Origin: JBPRGH01 sp051418055
GTDB lineage: Bacteria; Bacteroidota; Bacteroidia; Cytophagales; Cyclobacteriaceae
Length of the DNA stretch: 64,000 nucleotides
NCBI GenBank assembly: GCA_051418055.1
Contig: JBPRGH010000062.1
Span: 1-64,000 of the forward strand
Direction: 5' to 3'
The notes below the pieces were generated by a model, which saw nothing but the letters and a program-made list of their open reading frames with translations, made no database searches and had not been told where the DNA came from. Made by a program: the position numbers and the translations under genes. This document shows positions 1 to 7,318 of the stretch, in pieces (the stretch's first letter is position 1; the number at the start of each line of letters is the position of its first letter).

Positions 1-1
1 A

Positions 2-1540
2 GAAGGTAAGGAAGATAGGAACGAGAAGGATAAGAAAGATATAGAAGAAGAAAACATTAAAGTTACAGGTGATCCTACTGAGGCAGCCTTACTTGTACTA
101 GGTAAAAAAGCAAAAGTAAAGGAGAAAGAGCCATATAATAAGCTGAAGGTACTCGATGACCTGCCGTTTAATTCCGAAGCAAAATTCCGTGCTACACTGG
201 TACAATATGAAGATGGCAAAAAGGAAATTTTTGCTGTTGGTGCTCCGGAAAAAATACTGGAGCTAAGTAATAAGATCATTACTTCCGATGGCTCTGAAGA
301 CCTCAATGAAGAATATCAGGAAAAGATCAGGAACATAACTGATAATTATACAGAGGATGCCATGCGAGTGATTGCACTGGGGTTTAAAGAGGTTTCTGAA
401 GAAATAGGCTCAATAGATCAGGATGATGTAAATGATCTTGTATGGACCGGCATTACCGGAATTATTGATCCGCCGCGAGAAGGTGTAAAAGAATCTATAG
501 AAGCCGCAAAAAAGGCTGGAATACGTGTAGTAATGGTTACAGGTGATCATAAAAAAACTGCACGGGCAATTGCTCAGAGTGTAAGTATAATCGGTGAAGA
601 TGGTCAGGCAATGAGTTCAACAGAACTTAAAGAGGATGAAGATAATTTCGCTCAGAATGTGGAATCGATCAATGTTTTTGCACGTGTTAGCCCTGATGAT
701 AAATTAAGAATAGCCAAGCACCTGCGAGATAATGGAGAGCTGATAGGTATGACTGGCGATGGTGTTAATGATGCCCCGGCATTAAAACGAGCCGATGTAG
801 GTATTGCCATGGGACAGCGTGGTACGGATGTAGCCAAGGATTCTGCAGAGGTGGTTTTATCTGATGATAATTTTTCAACCATTATAAAAGCTATTGAAGA
901 GGGCCGTATAGTATTTAAGAATGTAAGACATACAAGCTTTTTTCTTCTTACAACAAACTTTGCCTCAACAATGACACTTATAACATGTATTGCAATTGGC
1001 TTTCCCCTCCCACTACTTGCAACACAGATCCTTTTTGTTAATATGGTTACGGATGGTATCATGGATGTTGCCCTGGCCACAGAACCCGGTCATGGAGAGG
1101 TGATGAAACAAAAACCGTATGGCCGGGATGAACCTATTTTGACTAAAGAAATTATTCCTTACCTAATAATGATGACTATTTTAATGGTAAGCTTAACCGT
1201 ACTGGTTTTTCAATATTACCTTCCCCAGGGGGAAACAATAGCCAGGACCGGGGCTTTTGTAACAATAGCCACAACACAGCTTTTTAATGCATTCAATTTA
1301 CGAACACCATATACATCTGTATTTAAAATAGGCATCTTTTCCAATAAATGGATAGTGCTTGCATTTGTTGTCTCTATTATCGCTCAACTCGTCGCTGTTA
1401 AAGTTCCTTTTATGCAGGATGCATTCAGACTTGAAGATATGCCGTGGGCGCATTTTGGAGTAATTGTTTTATTGTCTTCTCTTGTATTATGGGTAGGAGA
1501 ACTATATAAATATATAAAGGCTAAGACGAGTAGTGATTGA
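2..1540 (+). CDS. P-type (P2A) calcium-transporting ATPase, C-terminal part
   Basis: The reading frame is open from the first bases of the window, so the N-terminal half lies outside; about 512 codons remain. Seen: the nucleotide-binding domain motif GDPTEAAL near the left edge, the P-domain motifs DPPR and MVTGDH, the hinge motif TGDGVNDAPAL, then about six hydrophobic segments forming the C-terminal membrane domain. The missing part should hold the actuator domain and the phosphorylated DKTG aspartate. Known for the family: ATP-driven export of Ca2+ or a related cation across the inner membrane. The lysine/glutamate-rich stretch ahead of GDPTEAAL (first 20 codons) looks like an insertion in the N domain. 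The substrate is not fixed by the visible part; a Na+/K+-like member of the same class is possible. Confidence 0.93.
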   Translation, partial: EGKEDRNEKDKKDIEEENIKVTGDPTEAALLVLGKKAKVKEKEPYNKLKVLDDLPFNSEAKFRATLVQYEDGKKEIFAVGAPEKILELSNKIITSDGSEDLNEEYQEKIRNITDNYTEDAMRVIALGFKEVSEEIGSIDQDDVNDLVWTGITGIIDPPREGVKESIEAAKKAGIRVVMVTGDHKKTARAIAQSVSIIGEDGQAMSSTELKEDEDNFAQNVESINVFARVSPDDKLRIAKHLRDNGELIGMTGDGVNDAPALKRADVGIAMGQRGTDVAKDSAEVVLSDDNFSTIIKAIEEGRIVFKNVRHTSFFLLTTNFASTMTLITCIAIGFPLPLLATQILFVNMVTDGIMDVALATEPGHGEVMKQKPYGRDEPILTKEIIPYLIMMTILMVSLTVLVFQYYLPQGETIARTGAFVTIATTQLFNAFNLRTPYTSVFKIGIFSNKWIVLAFVVSIIAQLVAVKVPFMQDAFRLEDMPWAHFGVIVLLSSLVLWVGELYKYIKAKTSSD

Positions 1541-1549
1541 TTTTTTGTT

Positions 1550-1599
1550 CCGGTCTGCCCGCCAGAGCGGGTCTGACCGGCGAGTTGGTCCGACAACTC
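1550..1599. repeat. Two adjacent hairpins, probable dispersed repeat
   Basis: CCGGTC and CCCGC at 1550-1562 pair with GCGGG and GACCGG at 1567-1580, and directly after it GAGTTG (1582-1587) pairs with CAACTC (1594-1599). It begins 9 bases past the ATPase stop after a T-run, so it may help end transcription, but no T-run follows the hairpins. The arm at 1551-1571 recurs in inverted form at 6123-6144 with 19 of 22 identical bases, which argues for a repeat family. Confidence 0.6.
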
Positions 1600-1650
1600 T
1601 ACGCGTCCTTAAACAGCCGTTCGACCGCTTGAATGATATTTAGTCACTTT

Positions 1651-1685
1651 ACCGCGAAGACGGGGAGCCGCAGAGTACCGCAGAG
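1651..1685. repeat. Short GC-rich intergenic repeat (CGCAGAG type)
   Basis: The stretch ACCGCGAAGACGGGGAG followed by CCGCAGAGTACCGCAGAG is compositionally unlike its AT-rich surroundings. From general knowledge it resembles a dispersed sequence met in many environmental bacterial genomes. Only one copy is in this window, so calling it a repeat is inference. Confidence 0.35.
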
Positions 1686-1711
1686 AATTTTTACTATGGA
1701 CTGACTAGGGA

Positions 1712-2647
1712 CTAGGGAAGGGACTCAAGACTATCCATAAGCTTATCGGCATCTTCTTTATGTAGTAGCTCTGTTCCTGGGGTTAGTAATGCTGCAGTTC
1801 CACAGGATAATCCATAAGATACAGCCTCTGAGATATCTTTTCCATTACTCAGGCTATAAACCATGCCTGCGACCATACTGTCACCGGCACCTACGGCACT
1901 TTTTTTCTTTTCTATCGAAGGACTTTCAAGTCTTTTAACACCGTCTTTTGTAGCCAGTATAGCTCCATCAGCGCCTAATGAGACTACCAGTATCTCAATA
2001 TCATGTTCTTTTACCAGTTTTTCAGCTGCTTCAGCACGTTCATTATGATCTTTTAATTCTTTGCCTGCCAATTGATTCAGTTCCTTTTTATTAGGTTTAA
2101 CAAGATAGGCTCCTGGATCCAATATTTTTTTCAAAGGCTCCTTGGATGTATCTAGAACAAATTTTATATCATTCTCCCGTGCTTTTTTAGACAACCTTGC
2201 ATAAAAATCATCAGGCACACCGGGAGGCAAGCTCCCACTTGCTACTAAATATTCTACATCATCAAATTCAGACACCCTATCCAGAAGGTCTTTCCATATC
2301 TCCTCTTTCAATTCTGCGCCCGGTAAAACAAAGCGATAAAGCTCTCCGCTTTCTTTGTCCTGTACGGTAATGCTTTCTCTGGTATGAGTATTAATTTCGA
2401 CCGGCACCTTTTCAAAACCCTCCTTTTCCAGGATCTGCTGATATAGATCTCCTATTGGCCCTCCTTTTGTAAAAATGGCTGAGGAATTCAAACCAAGTCT
2501 CTTTAAAGCCCGGGAAACATTTATGCCTCCACCCCCTACTTCACGGCTAGGCTCTTCACAGCGCAATTTTTCCCCTGTTCTAACTTTTTCGGTTGCCGTA
2601 TTTACATCCAATGCCGGATTGACGGTATAGGTTACTATCTTATTCAT
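1712..2647 (-). CDS. pfkB: PfkB-type sugar-phosphate kinase, probably 6-phosphofructokinase II
   Basis: PfkB/ribokinase family, about 311 residues, cytoplasmic. It phosphorylates fructose 6-phosphate (or fructose 1-phosphate) with ATP. Motifs seen in order: TVNPALDVN near the start, GGGGINVSRAL, ELYRFVLPGAEL, VASGSLPPGVPDDF, VKPNKKEL, VVSLGADGAI, and the catalytic GAGDSMVAGM with the aspartate base. EVGGGGINV and YRFVLPGAEL follow E. coli Pfk-2 closely, which favours 6-phosphofructokinase over FruK. The start MNKIVTY at 2647 fits the family; an in-frame ATG at 2728 would add 27 residues encoded by an inserted repeat. It lies downstream of gap on the same strand, behind gap's terminator, so it probably depends on readthrough or a promoter near 2660-2750. 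Confidence 0.88.
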   Translation of the reverse strand: MNKIVTYTVNPALDVNTATEKVRTGEKLRCEEPSREVGGGGINVSRALKRLGLNSSAIFTKGGPIGDLYQQILEKEGFEKVPVEINTHTRESITVQDKESGELYRFVLPGAELKEEIWKDLLDRVSEFDDVEYLVASGSLPPGVPDDFYARLSKKARENDIKFVLDTSKEPLKKILDPGAYLVKPNKKELNQLAGKELKDHNERAEAAEKLVKEHDIEILVVSLGADGAILATKDGVKRLESPSIEKKKSAVGAGDSMVAGMVYSLSNGKDISEAVSYGLSCGTAALLTPGTELLHKEDADKLMDSLESLP

Positions 2648-2747
2648 GAGTATAAAATTAATTTTCAACGGCCAACCCGAAAATAATCGGGGCAGCTTAT
2701 GCAATTCACCCCAGTGAGTCGGGGTCATTTTATGAGTATAAAATTAA
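2646..2747. repeat. Small insertion flanked by a 16-bp direct repeat in the pfkB leader
   Basis: ATGAGTATAAAATTAA occurs at 2646-2661 and again, without a mismatch, at 2732-2747. The 70 bases between them contain two palindromes, CCCGA/TCGGG (2676-2691) and ACCCC/GGGGT (2709-2725). One copy of the direct repeat spans the pfkB start, the other overlaps the T-tail of the gap terminator. This looks like insertion of a small palindromic element with target duplication, or a duplication that trapped it. Confidence 0.65.
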
Positions 2748-2777
2748 AAAAGGCACCCTGTCTGATCCAGAGTGCCT
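2741..2777 (-). terminator. Rho-independent terminator of gap
   Basis: On the minus strand AGGCACTCTG pairs with CAGGGTGCCT (one G-T wobble) over a short loop, then TTTTTTAATTTT. It begins about 20 bases after the gap stop codon. Confidence 0.85.
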
Positions 2778-2797
2778 GCTTATTTTATTTAAGATTA

Positions 2798-3808
2798 TTA
2801 AGCATGTTCTTCCTGTAAACTGGCAACGCGTTTTCCTTCACGCACCATCTGGTTTACATAGCCCCACTCATTGTCATACCATGACATCACTTTCACAAGG
2901 TCACCATCTACAACAGTAGTACTCTGCCCATCAATAATTGCGGCTCTTGAATCTTTAACAATGTCTGAAGAAACCAGCTCATCATCTGATAAACCAATTA
3001 CGCCGTCATATCTGTCGGTATTTGCCTCTTCTCTGAAAATTTTATTGATCTCCTCTGCACTTGTAGGCTTTGCAGTAACAATGGTAATATCAGAAATTGA
3101 TCCTGCAGGAACAGGTCCGCGAATAGCCAGGCCGTCAAATATGCCCTCAAGTTGAGGTAATGCTTTTCCTGTTGCTTTGGCAGCACCAGTGGTTGTTGGA
3201 ACAAAATTTACTGCGGCAGCCCGTCCTCTTCTCATTTTTTTACTTGGGCCATCAACTAATTCTTGTGATGAAGTGTAGGCATGAACAGTAGTCATAATTG
3301 CTTTTTTAACACCTATTCTTCTATCAATGATCTCCATGACCGGTGCAATAGAATTTGTTGTGCAGCTAGCGGTAGAAATAAGCTTTTCTGATCCATCAGC
3401 TTCATTAACACCATGTACAACTGTAGGAATTCCGTCACTTTTTGCCGGTGCAGAAAGAATTACTCTCTTAGCTCCTGCATCAATATGCTTTTGCATACCT
3501 TCCTTGTCAGTAAATATCCCTGAACATTCAAATACAAGATCTATTCCCATATCATTCCATGGAAGATTTGCCGGGTCTTTCTCACTTAAAAATTTAATAG
3601 TTTCTGTTCCGATCTTCAGACCATCTCCATCTATCGCTACATCCTTTTCGTACCTTCCGTATACTGAATCATATTTCAGCAAGTATTCAATATTTTCCAA
3701 AGGAACTATATCATTTACTGCAACCAGCTCAAGTTCAGGAGTATCCATTATTACTTTCAGCGTTGCCCGACCAATGCGGCCTAAACCGTTAATTGCTACT
3801 TTTGTCAT
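2798..3808 (-). CDS. gap: Glyceraldehyde-3-phosphate dehydrogenase
   Basis: 336 residues, full length for the family. Glycolytic enzyme that converts glyceraldehyde 3-phosphate, phosphate and NAD+ to 1,3-bisphosphoglycerate and NADH. Seen: Rossmann motif INGLGRIGR at 6-14, Asp33 in AVNDI (typical of NAD-preferring enzymes), catalytic Cys149 in STASCTTNS and its partner His176 in TVHAYTSS, and the C-terminal WYDNEWGY. It sits 581 bases from the gene on its right and is followed by a clear terminator, so it is probably monocistronic. pgk is not adjacent; it lies 35 kb away on the other strand. Confidence 0.97.
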   Translation of the reverse strand: MTKVAINGLGRIGRATLKVIMDTPELELVAVNDIVPLENIEYLLKYDSVYGRYEKDVAIDGDGLKIGTETIKFLSEKDPANLPWNDMGIDLVFECSGIFTDKEGMQKHIDAGAKRVILSAPAKSDGIPTVVHGVNEADGSEKLISTASCTTNSIAPVMEIIDRRIGVKKAIMTTVHAYTSSQELVDGPSKKMRRGRAAAVNFVPTTTGAAKATGKALPQLEGIFDGLAIRGPVPAGSISDITIVTAKPTSAEEINKIFREEANTDRYDGVIGLSDDELVSSDIVKDSRAAIIDGQSTTVVDGDLVKVMSWYDNEWGYVNQMVREGKRVASLQEEHA

Positions 3809-4123
3809 AAGCGTATATTTTTTATGTTGAAATTCTTTTTAAAAGGCTTTCCATCTATTAATAAAGACCAATTCAGTGGCTGTATTGTTATTGGATTATA
3901 GAAAATATAGGTCTATTTTGATATTAAACTATTGCAGCTACAATCTTTAAACCGTACCGATAAAATCATCCCATTTCTAATGACACGATTGCCTCAGTTG
4001 CATTAAAATGCTGCACTGCGACATTAACATTTCCGCTCCTTCGCAATGAAGATAATAGAGAGATTTCTTTACCATTACTATTCTTCTCCATAAGGCGTAA
4101 AATCACCTATTCCCTTTCAGGCC

Positions 4124-4144
4124 ATCCTGAATTTATTTCAGGAT
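4124..4144. repeat. Palindrome ATCCTGAA/TTCAGGAT
   Basis: An 8-bp perfect inverted repeat (4124-4131 and 4137-4144) around a 5-base AT loop. From general knowledge, sequences of the form ATCCTGAA-loop-TTCAGGAT are dispersed through many Bacteroidota intergenic regions. No T-run follows on the plus strand beyond TCTTTT. Confidence 0.5.
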
Positions 4145-4324
4145 CTTTTACCTCTGCCGAAGATGGTCCAGTAATTTCAACCTAGAACCAGTAACAGTAC
4201 CTAAGCCAACTTATACGCTAAGGGAGGAGATATGAAGTATCCGGTAACAGATTTATCTATAGAAATTCTGCCGGTAAATTTCAAATTAATTTCTATTTCT
4301 CTACTCTGTGTCATAGTAAGCTGA

Positions 4325-4346
4325 TCCCGATAACTAACTATCGGGA
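4325..4346. repeat. Palindrome TCCCGATA/TATCGGGA
   Basis: An 8-bp perfect inverted repeat with a 6-base loop, 43 bases past the stop codon of the leftward membrane-protein gene. The core CCCGAT/ATCGGG is close to the CCCGA/TCGGG palindrome inside the pfkB-leader insertion, so both may belong to one small repeat family. It may also help end transcription of the gene on its right. Confidence 0.5.
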
Positions 4347-4389
4347 CAAGTTTGAGTGTTGGAGATATGCAGTTTATCTGCAGCAGATT

Positions 4390-4938
4390 TCAAATATTCT
4401 TCTTCTTAAAGAATGCCTCACCACCTCCCCAGATAATCAGGATACCGGCAAGGATTAGCCCTGATACGAGCCACGGTTGATCTGGCCTGTTAATGATAGT
4501 TTGTACATGACGATGCAGGAATCCTATCAGGAGCGCACCCCACCAGCCAAGCTGGGATATGAAAATGGCCAACGACAGCCGAAACATGAAAAGATCAGGC
4601 ACATTCTCGCCCTTACTATATCCCTCCACCTTCTTTTGAAGGAAATGCAATGGAATACCATTGATGCCGATGAGCACCACAAAGAAGAGTTTTATAATCA
4701 TCAGGTTATCAATTTCACCCTTAAGAATGATAAGGGGAATTCCTGCCGCCACCATACCAATCCACCCAGCCCAGATAAAATATTCAGTGACGCTGCTTAC
4801 TTTGATTACCTGAGTGAAACGGACACGGTTCCGAATCCACAGCAAGCCATAGAGGTCTGTCACAAGCACTGATCCAAATCCAAGGATCAGAAAACTAAGA
4901 TGGAAAAAGAGAGCAATGAAGAACGGTGTGGTTTCCAT
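4390..4938 (-). CDS. Integral membrane protein of unknown function
   Basis: 182 residues with about five hydrophobic segments: roughly 5-28, 52-72, 80-103, 121-143 and 154-173. The C-terminus is charged (FFKKKNI). No motif was recognised. The first segment has a small-residue run LILGFGSVLVTD and there is a conserved-looking EYFIWAGWIGM around 47-57. It stands alone: the 237 bases to its right are non-coding and the next gene runs the other way. Membrane location is clear from the sequence; any role would be a guess. Confidence 0.75.
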   Translation of the reverse strand: METTPFFIALFFHLSFLILGFGSVLVTDLYGLLWIRNRVRFTQVIKVSSVTEYFIWAGWIGMVAAGIPLIILKGEIDNLMIIKLFFVVLIGINGIPLHFLQKKVEGYSKGENVPDLFMFRLSLAIFISQLGWWGALLIGFLHRHVQTIINRPDQPWLVSGLILAGILIIWGGGEAFFKKKNI

Positions 4939-5175
4939 GGGTTGATAATTTTTTTGGCAGAGTTCGAAACCTGCTAAAGGTCCTACTATTAGAACTTAAT
5001 TAATGAATGAGTTTAATCTACTAATTTGAAAATCTTTACTCATTGGACATTTATAAAACTCATAATGTAATATTCTGTTTTTAATTACTACTGTTTTCCA
5101 CCTCACATTTAAAATTTAAGAAAAAACCATTGATATAACCTACTGTTATTTCCTTAAAACAGCCAAAAAAAGACT

Positions 5176-5547
5176 ATGAATAGTTTAGGAAAAACCACAT
5201 GGGTAATAGCTGAAGGATATATTCCATCAAAAAGTACAGGGCCTGAACCACAATTTACCAGTCACGAAACTGCATGTATATTAAATACTTCTGATAAAGA
5301 TGCACATATAAAAATAACCTTATTCTTTTCTGATAAAGAGCCGGTTGGGCCATATCAAATAACAGTAGGGGCGCGTAGAACACAGCACCTCCGTTTTAAT
5401 CAATTAAAGGATCCTGAAGAAGTACCCAGAGACACAGATTATGCGTCTGTAATTGAATCAGATGTTCCGGTAATCGTGCAACATACCAGACTAGATTCAC
5501 GTCAGGCGGAGAATGCCTTAATATCTACGATTGCTTACTCAGAATAA
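5176..5547 (+). CDS. Anabaena sensory rhodopsin transducer (ASRT) family protein
   Basis: 123 residues, soluble, no signal peptide. It aligns along its whole length with the Anabaena transducer as I remember it: WVIAEGYIPSKSTGPEPQF, SHETACILNTSDKDAHIKIT, FFSDKEPVGPYQITV, ARRTQHLRFNQL, DYASVIESDVPVIVQHTRLD and the tail RQAENALISTIAYSE. The Anabaena protein is a beta-rich tetramer that binds the cytoplasmic face of a sensory rhodopsin and has been proposed to bind DNA or sugars. No rhodopsin gene is within the window, so the partner here is unknown. ATG start with an AT-rich leader; single-gene unit. Confidence 0.93.
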   Translation: MNSLGKTTWVIAEGYIPSKSTGPEPQFTSHETACILNTSDKDAHIKITLFFSDKEPVGPYQITVGARRTQHLRFNQLKDPEEVPRDTDYASVIESDVPVIVQHTRLDSRQAENALISTIAYSE

Positions 5548-5797
5548 AGAAGGGGTTATAAAACGACTGAATTAAGTAAAACCTTTCATCATCTTTCCAC
5601 TCCTTCTCGTACTGATTTTAGTAAAATCATGATTTCCTTATATAATGATGATGATTATCACGTACATGTGGAAATAAATAAACGGTACAATATCCATTAT
5701 CGGCTTTTAAACTTACTATATCTTATGGCCTTAAAATTGTTCAATAACTATTGAATCCATGAATAGAAAGGATTTGTAGAAATTAAATTATTAAACT

Positions 5798-6001
5798 ATG
5801 ACTAATAAAATTGATTTAAACAGAGCTTCGGCAGACGAAATTTCTAATATCGATGGGATCACTAAAGAAACGGCTGAAGCAATTGTAGATTACAGGGAAA
5901 ATAAAAAAGGAAATATAGAGAGGCTTGATGAGCTGGCGGGGCTTAATGGTCTTGATTACTATTTGATGGAAAATATAAGGAATTCAACAGATCTGGGATA
6001 A
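5798..6001 (+). CDS. Small helix-hairpin-helix protein (ComEA-like repeat)
   Basis: 67 residues made almost entirely of one tandem helix-hairpin-helix unit: IDLNRASADEISNIDGITKE followed by AIVDYRENKKGNIERLDEL and AGLNGLDYYLMENI. This is the DNA-backbone-binding module of ComEA and related proteins. It has no signal peptide or membrane anchor, so it is probably cytoplasmic and not a competence receptor. Such free-standing modules are common and mostly uncharacterised. It is flanked by repeat-rich DNA on its right and by 250 bases without a gene on its left. Confidence 0.85.
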   Translation: MTNKIDLNRASADEISNIDGITKETAEAIVDYRENKKGNIERLDELAGLNGLDYYLMENIRNSTDLG

Positions 6002-6055
6002 GAAATTTTTCGGTCTGGCTGTCAGATTGCTCAGGCCGAGTTTCATCCTATCAAC

Positions 6056-6124
6056 TATCCTTGTTTAAGTTTAGCGAAGAGTAATTTAAATACTATCCTG
6101 ATTTAAGTTTAGCCAAGCGATACC
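6056..6124. repeat. Two tandem copies of a ~30-base repeat
   Basis: Copies at 6056-6087 and 6094-6124 share TATCCT, TTTAAGTTTAGC and AAG. A third, more diverged copy with GATTTAGGTTTAGTGAA lies at 6485-6516. The function is unknown. The second copy runs directly into the inverted-repeat arm at 6123-6144. Confidence 0.55.
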
Positions 6125-6144
6125 CGCTCTGGTGGTCAGAACGG
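6123..6144 (-). repeat. Inverted copy of the 1551-1571 repeat arm
   Basis: CCCGCTCTGG followed by TGGTCAGAACGG matches the reverse complement of 1550-1571 at 19 of 22 positions. Here the partner arm of the hairpin is missing, so it may be a decayed fragment. Confidence 0.5.
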
Positions 6145-6329
6145 CATTTCAATTCACCTGTAATTTTATTTAAGCTCCTCTTCAACAAACTCATTCAGCC
6201 TCTCAAAAGCAGAACCCCAACCATTCAAAAACCCTTTTTTTCTGCTGTCGCAAACGAAATGTGCCGTGATTCAACATACATAAATTAATTTTCATCAATA
6301 GAGGATCATATCCGATGATAAGCAATTGG

Positions 6330-6455
6330 CATTTGATCATTGGAAAATGAGATTTGACCATTGGGAAATGGCATTTGACCATAGGAAAATGGGATTTGAT
6401 CGCAGGAAAATGGGATTTGACCATCAGAAAATGAAATATGATGTGCCGGGAATGG
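6330..6455. repeat. Tandem array, six 21-bp units
   Basis: Units start at 6330, 6351, 6372, 6393, 6414 and 6435. The core is ATTTGACCATTGGAAAATG, with most changes in the CCATTGG middle; the last unit is the most degenerate and a partial GATTTTAACTTA follows. Because 21 is a multiple of three, the minus strand reads as a seven-residue repeat (VKSHFPM). The units abut without spacers. Confidence 0.85.
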
Positions 6456-6677
6456 GATTTTAACTTATAAAAGCTGTCGCTAACAATCCTGATTTAGGTT
6501 TAGTGAAACATAACTTAAACTTTGAAATAGGAGCAAGCTTATCTTGCTTTAAATCAATAGCATTTGCTTTCATCGTGGCTGCCAGCCAAACCGGAAATGC
6601 TACAGTACCATGCTATTAAAGTATTAGGATCAATTAAAAAAATACATTATTTTTCCTGTAGTCAACTTCAGATAAAA

Positions 6678-7199
6678 ATGATCATTCAAAAGATAAAAAA
6701 GATATCTATAACAGTTTCTATTATTATAATCATATATCTGCTCTCTTTTTCAACCTACGCACAAAATCAACGGCATGAAATAAATATTGGAGCGGGCATA
6801 CCTTCCTTATTGCATCTTCAGTATAATTTTATTATAAATAACCATTCTTTAGGTGTGGCATGGGGCACTGATTTAACTGGGCTAAATGCAGTATTGTTTG
6901 AATACCGCCTGCCTTTGCGAAAGGGTAAACTATATGATGACTTTATAATGTTCTACTACTCTCCTTCGATGGGATATTTATGGTACAATGATGACGTGCT
7001 ATCATTAAGTGGCGAATATATGTTGGTGTTAAGTAATGTCATCGGATGTAAAGTTTATTTTAAACCGTCCTTTGGAATTAATCTGGATGCAGGATTAGGG
7101 ATTTATAGCCCGATAAATTCACCAGGTTGCAGTGAATGTGATTATTCTTACCAGCCTTTTTCACCTTCTATTAAAGGACAATTGTTTTATAAATTTTAG
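6678..7199 (+). CDS. Small secreted or outer-membrane beta-barrel-like protein, unknown function
   Basis: 173 residues from the chosen start at 6678, which gives a textbook signal peptide: MIIQKIKK, then a long isoleucine-rich core ending STYAQ. An in-frame ATG at 6564 would put 38 unrelated residues ahead of it. The mature part alternates hydrophobic and polar residues in short stretches (HEINIGAGIPSLLHLQYNF, LSGEYMLVLS, GCKVYFKPSFGINLDAGLGI) and ends in phenylalanine, as outer-membrane barrels often do. About eight strands could fit. No family was recognised. Confidence 0.7.
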   Translation: MIIQKIKKISITVSIIIIIYLLSFSTYAQNQRHEINIGAGIPSLLHLQYNFIINNHSLGVAWGTDLTGLNAVLFEYRLPLRKGKLYDDFIMFYYSPSMGYLWYNDDVLSLSGEYMLVLSNVIGCKVYFKPSFGINLDAGLGIYSPINSPGCSECDYSYQPFSPSIKGQLFYKF

Positions 7200-7226
7200 G
7201 TTATGCATTCTTTCCATCAAATTTTC

Positions 7227-7260
7227 TTTCCATTAACATTTAGTTGCTCAGGGGGTTAAG
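7227..7260 (+). promoter_or_regulatory. Leader motif shared with 8431-8464, copy 1
   Basis: This 34-base stretch matches 8431-8464 at 27 positions; the constant parts are TTTCCAT, AACATTT, TGCT and GTTAA. It lies 59-92 bases ahead of the AI-2E permease start. The fixed spacing of about 14 bases between AACATTT and GTTAA would fit a two-box promoter, for example for an ECF sigma factor. That reading is inference. Confidence 0.4.
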
Positions 7261-7318
7261 TTTTTAAATAGCCTTTAACAACAAAAATTTAAAACAAATA
7301 ACATCAATCCCTGAATAC

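Larger units (their letters stand above)
3809..4389. other. 581-base intergenic stretch with repeat fragments
   Basis: No convincing gene. The left 150 bases should hold the gap promoter; a weak -7-like TATATTTT lies on the minus strand near 3905-3912. From about 3960 the sequence is a patchwork: TTCCGCTCCTTCGCAATGAA (4031-4050) is like the widespread CATTGCGAAGGAGC repeat, followed by two palindromes listed separately. A 30-codon frame at 4232 has a purine-rich GGGAGGAG ahead of it but nothing else to support it. Confidence 0.5.
6002..6677. other. Repeat-rich intergenic region
   Basis: No gene is supported here. It holds an imperfect hairpin (6010-6039), three copies of a ~30-base repeat (6056, 6094, 6485), one arm of the 1551-1571 repeat (6123-6144) and a 21-bp tandem array (6330-6455). 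The right end (6564-6677) is open in frame with the next gene but has no sign of coding and is followed by a better start. Confidence 0.6.

Noticed and set aside
652..1080. Long antisense frame in the ATPase gene
   Set aside because: It mirrors the codon pattern of the real gene on the other strand and has no leader or motif.
1541..1711. Transposon end or IS remnant after the ATPase
   Set aside because: Only hairpins and a short GC-rich repeat are present; no transposase fragment was found on either strand.
2648..2728. Upstream start for pfkB
   Set aside because: The extension is encoded by the inserted repeat; family N-termini begin at MNKIVTY.
3327..3830. 167-codon plus-strand frame opposite gap
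   Set aside because: Shadow of the gap gene, which has all catalytic residues.
4232..4324. 30-codon frame preceded by GGGAGGAG
   Set aside because: Bacteroidota make little use of Shine-Dalgarno sites, and the frame lies in repeat-fragment DNA with no other support.
5548..5757. Open frame continuing in phase after the ASRT stop codon
   Set aside because: ASRT homologues end at the same place, so the stop is natural. The rest is AT-rich and has no recognisable protein.
6203..6424. Minus-strand frame of 73 codons with seven-residue VKSHFP repeats
   Set aside because: The repeat follows from the 21-bp DNA array, which has no coding bias of its own. There is no signal, no leader, and the right part of the frame shows no protein texture.
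6330..6455. Possible CRISPR array
   Set aside because: Units abut without spacers and there are no cas genes in the window.
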